The notes below the pieces were generated by a model that was not told the DNA's origin, searched no databases, and was given only the letters and a program-made list of their open reading frames with translations. The position numbers and the translations under genes were made by a program. Positions 8,801 through 11,886 of a DNA stretch of 11,886 bases are shown one piece after another. Origin of the DNA: Candidatus Sumerlaeota bacterium (GTDB lineage Bacteria; Sumerlaeota; Sumerlaeia; JADFCT01); the NCBI GenBank assembly GCA_026398575.1, contig JAPLSP010000475.1:1-11886 (forward strand). The letters are read 5' to 3'. The number at the start of each line of letters is the position of its first letter. Within the stretch, counting starts at the first letter, position 1.

Positions 8801-8886
8801 ATTACACAGTTTCAGGGTCGGCAGGCGCCTATCCCCTCATTGGAACCGCGAGTTTCTCTGACGGTCAAATCGAGCCATCCCGATAG
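5866..8886 (+). CDS. Giant secreted repeat protein, N-terminal part
   Basis: This 1006-residue frame has a long signal peptide: basic N-region, hydrophobic core about 22-43, and likely cleavage after Ala-Thr-Ala at 46. Mature modules: two related beta domains (47-160 and 166-277) resembling pre-peptidase C-terminal (PPC) folds, each with a Cys pair 14 residues apart (Cys66/Cys80, Cys185/Cys199); an Ig-like domain (about 285-402); two nearly identical InlB-like repeats (405-490, 502-587); an EF-hand-like loop (596-607); an unrecognised Trp/Tyr-rich linker (608-697); and 'WGPFFD' repeats (about 698-796, 812-905, 921-997), the last truncated. It is probably a cell-surface or extracellular adhesion or structural protein; no enzyme motif is visible. 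The last nine residues (998-1006) are a frameshift tail, and repeat homology continues in the +1 frame. Part of the gene is far more AT-rich than the rest of the window. Confidence 0.85.
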   Translation: MIFSGESKVRTPKGTLCGRHQLGLLALILSFVALSLISPTIIWATADSNNTKETAQVLTVNQNIGCSLNKDNDPIDWFKCDYSSYADTGCVFIEIDGSADPSNIAWILYDGDGVTMLDYGRISSDPYSKNIWIDLDSSFFYLRIEYVGSLTGNQLYQPVFRFGVGDDNNTPETAQELQIGERLGCTVNKADDRLDIFKCHYTQAGKMSVGLSSTADDDNLYWILRDAPTGSILDSGTIGIKPNSSQYTVTVGNWYYLWVIYEGSLSGDQAYIPEFAFEAPPDSVPPQVTLTHTTNVIEITTSKVPFSIRYTDNVAVRASDIDSNDILVTGPNSFSQLAEMFAATPTDGSPIDAVYRVSPPSVTWTSADNGTYNINMQANQVRDTSNNYVAAGLLGSFEVNIPSAIYTLAVNSSGASGVGIGSTTSHGGTTNYTKTGLASGASVNLSAPSTDPTDYTFARWRLDAVDQTAGQKTLNFTMTGNRTAEAVYTPTAEAVYTPVVVTYTLTVNSTGASGVGIGSTTSHGGTTNYTKTGLASGASVNLSAPSTDPTDYTFARWRLDAVDQTAGQKTLNFTMTGNRTAEAVYTPAEDNYYPGDSNSDWSISISEITAYGAAWKRGDTWPVPPNPIPIGYVTRGGMIWKSSEVYHYDSGQSPPACWISGLSAPGFRQLTALQSPRAFSVLGATSTLRTLPSSYSPGLAVNVSIAITPDSGASVWAVEETPPSGWTVSGINEGGNWDSVNQKIKWGPYFDTTARTLSYAATPPASETGTKAFSGIVSVDGVNQTIAGNTSISPGSGNSTAVRSITNNNTATPRISIAVTPASGVSNYAVEDALPSGITPSVIDNSGTWDSVNRKVKWGPFFDATARTLSYTVSGLAGVYTFTGTASFDGTNSTITGTNQATIAGGNSTAVRSITNNNTAKPGISIAVTPASGVSNYAVEDTLPSDITPSGIDSSGSWDSVNRKVKWGPFFDATARTLNYTVSGSAGAYPLIGTASFSDGQIEPSR
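7081..7334 (+). repeat. 254-bp direct repeat, copy 1 (InlB-like module)
   Basis: This copy encodes one InlB-like repeat, starting YTLAVNSSGASGVG and ending AEAVYTP. It matches 7372-7625 with only about six differences in 254 positions, four of them in the first 27 bases. The near identity at nucleotide level, including third codon positions, indicates recent duplication or gene conversion. Confidence 0.95.
7311..7358 (+). repeat. 24-bp tandem duplication between InlB-like modules
   Basis: Two perfect tandem copies of a 24-bp unit (7311-7334 and 7335-7358) encode TAEAVYTP twice. The second InlB-like module ends with only one copy, so this is a local slippage or recombination event at the module border. 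Confidence 0.93.
7372..7625 (+). repeat. 254-bp direct repeat, copy 2 (InlB-like module)
   Basis: This is the second copy of the module at 7081-7334, offset by 291 bp (97 codons), so the reading frame is kept. It is followed at once by the EF-hand-like loop segment. Its 5' border differs from copy 1 (ACAGTG against GCGGTG), and the rest is almost identical. Confidence 0.95.
7651..7686 (+). other. EF-hand/dockerin-like calcium loop
   Basis: Residues 596-607 of the surface protein read DSNSDWSISISE, with Asp, Asn, Asp, Ser and a terminal Glu at loop positions 1, 3, 5, 7 and 12. This is the canonical EF-hand ligand spacing also used in dockerin repeats. Only one loop is visible, so it is not a complete type I dockerin. 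Calcium binding is inferred from spacing. Confidence 0.6.
8254..8856 (+). repeat. 'WGPFFD' repeat, second and third copies
   Basis: Two copies with a 327-bp (109-residue) period start at 8254 and 8581 and share long nucleotide identity. Hallmarks are STAVRSITNNNTA, ISIAVTPASGVSNYAVED, WDSVNRKVKWGPFFDATART and GTASF. A more diverged first copy lies at about 7958-8253 (ITPDSGASVWAVEE, WGPYFDTTARTL, FSGIVSVDG). The third copy stops after GTASF, exactly where the reading frame changes, and lacks the DG-x-NSTITG ending of copy two. Confidence 0.9.
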
Positions 8887-11608
8887 TAGCGTTGCCATTA
8901 CGGTGACGCCGTTGGACAATAACGGCCAGAGCGACGGCGTAACGCCGTTTGACCGGGTTTATAATCAAAATACCGACGTGACGTTGACCGCGCCTTCGCC
9001 CATTGGCAGCAGCATATTCAATGGATGGCGGCTCAATGGCCTGCCTTCCAGCCCGACCCAGACTATCAATTTCGCGGTTACATCCACCGCCACGCTCACG
9101 GCCACTTACCGGAATCCTGCCGAAACGCTTTATACGCTGACGGTGAATTCCACCAATCCGCCCAGCGGCGTTCCGATCACGGTTTCCCCGGCGGACGCCA
9201 ACGGCGACAGCAACGGCACGACGATCTTTACCCGCGTTTATGCCGCCAATGCGTCGGTAAATCTGACGGCGCCGGCGACGCAGGGCGCAAACACCTTCCT
9301 GCAATGGGAAGTGGGAGGGGTGTATTATAGCGTGAATCAGACAATCAGCGTCACGATAGCAGCGACAATGAATGCGACGGCTGTCTATCAGACGCCCGTG
9401 AGTAAGATCACCATCAGCGGCAATGTGACCGGCGTTCCAGCCGCAACCGTTGTCACGCTGCTCGCATCAGGTTCGGAAACAACCTCGACGCAGATCGTTG
9501 GCTCGGGCGCTTATCAGCTGACAGTCAGTCCCGGCTTCACGGGCACGGTGACGCCGAGCGCGGCGGAACTGGTTTTTGCCCCTGCCTCAAAAAGCTATAC
9601 CAGCCTGTCGGCTAATTCAACAGGCCAGGACTATGTCGCGGCGCCGGCGCCGGCCATTTATGCGCTGCAGGTGGATTCGGTCAATCCGAGCGCCGGCGTT
9701 GCGATCACGGTCAGCCCGGCGGACAACTCCGGCCAATCAAATGGGACCACGGCCTTCACACGCGTTTACAACAGCGGCTCAGTGGTGACCTTGACAGCCG
9801 CGTCGGCCCAGGGACCGAATCCTTTCGTGAGATGGGACAAGGACGGCGCCCTCTATGACACCGCACAGACAATCGTCGTCACCATGACGGCGAATATTAC
9901 TCTGACGGCGGTGTATCTGACGGTGACGCCGGGGGTGACAACCTACACCTTGACGGTAGCCTCGATCAATCCGAACTCCGGAGTGAATGTCGCCGTCAGC
10001 CCGGCGGACGACACGAGCCTATCGGATGGAAGCACGCTCTTCAAGCGCATTTATGACGCCAATAAATTGGTAACGTTGACGGCGCCCGCGACTAGCGGCA
10101 CAAGCGCCTTCCTGCGATGGGAGAAAGATGGCGCGCCTTTCGGCTCGGCGCCGGCCACCTCCGTCACCCTGACGGCAGACACGCTGATGACGGCGGTATA
10201 TTTCACCTCGCAAGGCAAAGCCCTGATCGCGCTTTATGACGGCGCGACGCCCATTCCGAACGGATCCGGCGAAGTGATCATGGGAGCGGCGACCGTGGGC
10301 GGCGCGGGGGTGGTCAAGACGCTGACCGTGGTCAATCCTGGAAGCGCAGCGCTCACGGTCAGCAATCTGGCCCTGCCGGACGGCTTCACAGCGACGCTGC
10401 CGGACAAAAGTATTGACGCGGGTTCGAGCGGCATGTTGACGATCACACTCACAACGACGAACAAGGTGCTCTTCGGCGGAGCGGCAAGCCTCGCGAGCAA
10501 CGCGGTTTCCGACAATCCTTTCAAGTTCACGGTGATCGGCGTGGTCAGCGAGGCGGTCGTATATAAAGTCCAGGCCATCCGGTGCGCGGTGGAGGCCACG
10601 AGCGACGCCTCCCCGAGCTTGAGGGTGACGAACGGGACCAGCACGTCCGATCTCAAGATCACGATGCTCAAAGGCAGAGCCGCGTTGATCGCAAAGGACA
10701 ATCCGGCCAAGGGCATCCTGATCCTTCGCAACTGCTCGGGCCTTGCAACTGTCACGGTCAGCGGTTCGCTCCGCAATCTGCAAACCGCCGTGCCGATTGT
10801 GCGCGTGGACGTTTCGGGCGATCTCGCTTCGCTCTCGGCGGCCAAAACCGCCGTCGGCGAAGTCTTCGTGGCCGGAGTGTTGAAGCGCGTGGCCATGACG
10901 ATGACCAATGATCTCAATGTCACCCCTTCGCCGCAGGATACCGTCATCCTGTCGAGCGGCACGTTGATCAGAGGAAAAGCCTACATAACTCTCGCGGGCG
11001 TGGGCGTGCGGCGTCTCGAGATTCCGAACAGCGCGGTCCAGGCGACGTTGAGCGCCAAGAAGAAGCGCGGCGGCGCTCTCATCGCAGGGAACGTGGGACT
11101 GATCAAAACCGGCTCGGCGCTGACGCTGTCGGTTTCGGGCAGCAATCTTACAGGGCCGGTTTTCGCGTCAGGCGAGATCAAGAAAGTCAAAGCAACCGTG
11201 ATGAGCATGCGGGGCGTCGGCATCTTCGCTCTGGACGCCACGACGGGCGAGCCCACCAAGACGTTGATTGTCTCCGGCATGATCTATCCCGGCGCGAGCG
11301 GCGCCAGTTTGAAGAAGGACATCACCCTCGTGCAGGCGTCAGCAGGGATCAAGGCGGCAATAGTGGCGGGCGTTGAAAGCGTAACGACCACGGAAGGGAT
11401 GACGCTGATCACTCCGAATTCATTGGGCATCGTGAAGAAAATAATGACAACCATTGTTGGCGTTGCGGCAAGTGACGGCTTATACTGGGCCTCGAAAGGC
11501 AAAAATGGGAAATTGCCGACCTTCGTGCCCAAGAGCCTCGGTGCAAAAATCACGGCCGGCGGAACGGCGGTGGTTCGCGTGGGAGATTATCAGGTGAACG
11601 GCAAGTGA
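8840..11608 (+). CDS. Giant secreted repeat protein, C-terminal part (frameshifted continuation)
   Basis: The frame is open from TTG at 8840 to the stop at 11608 (922 codons). It has no ribosome binding site, no signal peptide and a start inside the preceding gene, so it is best read as the continuation of that protein and not as its own gene. Homology begins at about residue 6 (SLTVKSS). Modules: InlB-like repeats at 5-92, 97-184, 273-360 and 368-456; a carboxypeptidase-regulatory-like beta sandwich at 188-268 (ISGNVTG, then FTGTVTPS and FAPASKSYTSL); an ASH/choice-of-anchor-D-like domain at 458-572 ending in NPFKFTVIG; and a C-terminal region (574-922) with a recurring hydrophobic-x-V-S-G motif, which I do not recognise. 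No LPXTG, PEP-CTERM or Por-type sorting tail is visible. A joined product would be about 1,910 residues. Confidence 0.82.
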   Translation: MEPRVSLTVKSSHPDSSVAITVTPLDNNGQSDGVTPFDRVYNQNTDVTLTAPSPIGSSIFNGWRLNGLPSSPTQTINFAVTSTATLTATYRNPAETLYTLTVNSTNPPSGVPITVSPADANGDSNGTTIFTRVYAANASVNLTAPATQGANTFLQWEVGGVYYSVNQTISVTIAATMNATAVYQTPVSKITISGNVTGVPAATVVTLLASGSETTSTQIVGSGAYQLTVSPGFTGTVTPSAAELVFAPASKSYTSLSANSTGQDYVAAPAPAIYALQVDSVNPSAGVAITVSPADNSGQSNGTTAFTRVYNSGSVVTLTAASAQGPNPFVRWDKDGALYDTAQTIVVTMTANITLTAVYLTVTPGVTTYTLTVASINPNSGVNVAVSPADDTSLSDGSTLFKRIYDANKLVTLTAPATSGTSAFLRWEKDGAPFGSAPATSVTLTADTLMTAVYFTSQGKALIALYDGATPIPNGSGEVIMGAATVGGAGVVKTLTVVNPGSAALTVSNLALPDGFTATLPDKSIDAGSSGMLTITLTTTNKVLFGGAASLASNAVSDNPFKFTVIGVVSEAVVYKVQAIRCAVEATSDASPSLRVTNGTSTSDLKITMLKGRAALIAKDNPAKGILILRNCSGLATVTVSGSLRNLQTAVPIVRVDVSGDLASLSAAKTAVGEVFVAGVLKRVAMTMTNDLNVTPSPQDTVILSSGTLIRGKAYITLAGVGVRRLEIPNSAVQATLSAKKKRGGALIAGNVGLIKTGSALTLSVSGSNLTGPVFASGEIKKVKATVMSMRGVGIFALDATTGEPTKTLIVSGMIYPGASGASLKKDITLVQASAGIKAAIVAGVESVTTTEGMTLITPNSLGIVKKIMTTIVGVAASDGLYWASKGKNGKLPTFVPKSLGAKITAGGTAVVRVGDYQVNGK
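8852..10207 (+). repeat. Four diverged InlB-like protein repeats
   Basis: Four modules of about 88-90 residues recur with the pattern YxLxVxSxNPxSGVxITVSPxD, G-x-S-x-GTTxFxRVY, VTLTAPA, F-x-R/Q-W, and a closing LTAVY. They lie at about 8852-9115, 9128-9391, 9656-9919 and 9941-10207. Between the second and third is a carboxypeptidase-regulatory-like domain (about 9401-9643). They are much more diverged from each other than the pair at 7081-7625 and are GC-rich, so they have a different age and history. Confidence 0.85.
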
Positions 11609-11677
11609 AGTGGCGGCAAGAGCCAGATGACGGCGCCCAACAGGCAATGCCGCAGATCATGAGCGCATGAAGATCGA

Positions 11678-11709
11678 AAAAGGCCCGAAGAGCAATCTTC
11701 GGGCCTTTT
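11678..11709 (+). terminator. Rho-independent terminator of the surface-protein gene
   Basis: A perfect 14-bp stem pairs 11678-11691 with 11696-11709, closed by a GCAA (GNRA-type) tetraloop at 11692-11695. The core is GGCCCGAAGA, with four A's before and four T's after. It lies 69 nt downstream of the stop at 11608. The A-tract upstream makes it potentially bidirectional. Confidence 0.92.
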
Positions 11710-11743
11710 CATTGCCACGCGCTTTAACCCATTATCAAAATAT

Positions 11744-11765
11744 GAACGACAACCTGTTGTCGTTC
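11744..11765. repeat. Short perfect palindrome
   Basis: GAACGACAAC (11744-11753) and GTTGTCGTTC (11756-11765) are perfect inverted arms separated by two bases. The spacing is too tight for a normal RNA hairpin loop without opening the innermost pair, and no T-run follows. It could be a dyad operator or a remnant of an intergenic repeat; it sits 35 nt after the terminator. Confidence 0.7.
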
Positions 11766-11779
11766 GCGCAAACTACGGA

Positions 11780-11886
11780 AAAATCTGTGTTAATCCGCCC
11801 GATCCGCCCCATCCGTGTTCTATCTCAATCTGATTTTTTGTGATAGAACACGGATCGGGCGGATCGGGCGGATCATGACGGATTTT
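11780..11886. repeat. Imperfect 45-bp inverted repeat with 9-bp units at the window edge
   Basis: Arms 11780-11824 and 11842-11886 match at 40 of 45 positions around a 17-base AT-rich loop. The inner 32 positions (11793-11824 with 11842-11873) have a single mismatch. Within the arms a 9-bp unit, CGGATCGGG on the right arm, is repeated in tandem and in inverted orientation on the left. The right arm runs to the last base, so the repeat may extend further. It looks like a dispersed palindromic intergenic element rather than a coding or terminator structure. Confidence 0.85.

Noticed and set aside
8837..9304. Minus-strand 155-codon frame across the frameshift
   Set aside because: It is Arg-rich, without motifs, and antisense to InlB-like repeat coding sequence.
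10019..10783. Minus-strand frames (also 10234-10962) opposite the C-terminal surface protein
   Set aside because: High G+C sequence gives long antisense frames by chance; the plus strand carries repeat homology throughout.
11793..11873. A second intrinsic terminator
   Set aside because: The T-run lies in the loop, not after the stem, and a convincing terminator already exists at 11678-11709.
11793..11886. CRISPR array from the 9-bp repeats
   Set aside because: The units are too short, they are tandem without unique spacers, and they are arranged as one inverted repeat.

Overview
This is a bacterial contig end, probably metagenomic, that holds two divergent transcription units. Bases 1-34 are not biological: they match a chimera of the two Illumina TruSeq adapter ends, so the true sequence starts at base 35 inside a truncated gene.

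Minus-strand unit (5423 down to 35): four signal-transduction genes in a row. In transcription order they are a soluble REC-PAS-PAS histidine kinase (5423-3402), a membrane-anchored HAMP-PAS-PAS histidine kinase (3284-909), a stand-alone Rcp1/CheY-like response regulator (837-394), and the N-terminal receiver domain of a further response regulator (358-35, cut by the adapter). Gaps of 117, 71 and 35 nt and a purine-rich ribosome binding site before each start suggest one operon forming a branched phosphorelay.

Plus-strand unit (5866-11608): a very large secreted repeat protein, now split into two overlapping reading frames (5866-8886 and 8840-11608). The first part has a signal peptide, two Cys-pair beta domains, an Ig-like domain, two almost identical InlB-like repeats, an EF-hand-like calcium loop, and two and a half copies of a 'WGPFFD' repeat. 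The second has four InlB-like repeats, a carboxypeptidase-regulatory-like domain, an ASH/choice-of-anchor-D-like domain, and a long C-terminal region with a periodic V-S-G motif suggestive of a beta-solenoid. Base composition changes from AT-rich at the N-terminus (32-42% G+C in two 60-base blocks counted) to GC-rich at the C-terminus (about 70% in one block), so the gene looks like a mosaic. The frame change at about 8851-8860 is either a sequencing or assembly error, or a real frameshift or fusion. A strong rho-independent terminator follows at 11678-11709.

The 442-nt divergent intergenic region (5424-5865) holds two related stem-loops sharing an AGCAAA core, the second followed by a T-run, about 100 nt upstream of the surface-protein start. 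It could be a regulated leader or a small RNA. The right edge of the window is a 45-bp-arm imperfect inverted repeat built partly from 9-bp units, a likely dispersed intergenic repeat and a plausible reason for the assembly to stop there.

Organism: the multi-PAS kinases with atypical cytoplasmic receivers, and a giant InlB-like/ASH-like modular surface protein, fit an uncultured environmental Gram-negative-type bacterium (for example the PVC group or a neighbouring candidate phylum). No marker gene is present, so this is a low-confidence inference. No mobile element, tRNA, rRNA or CRISPR array was seen.
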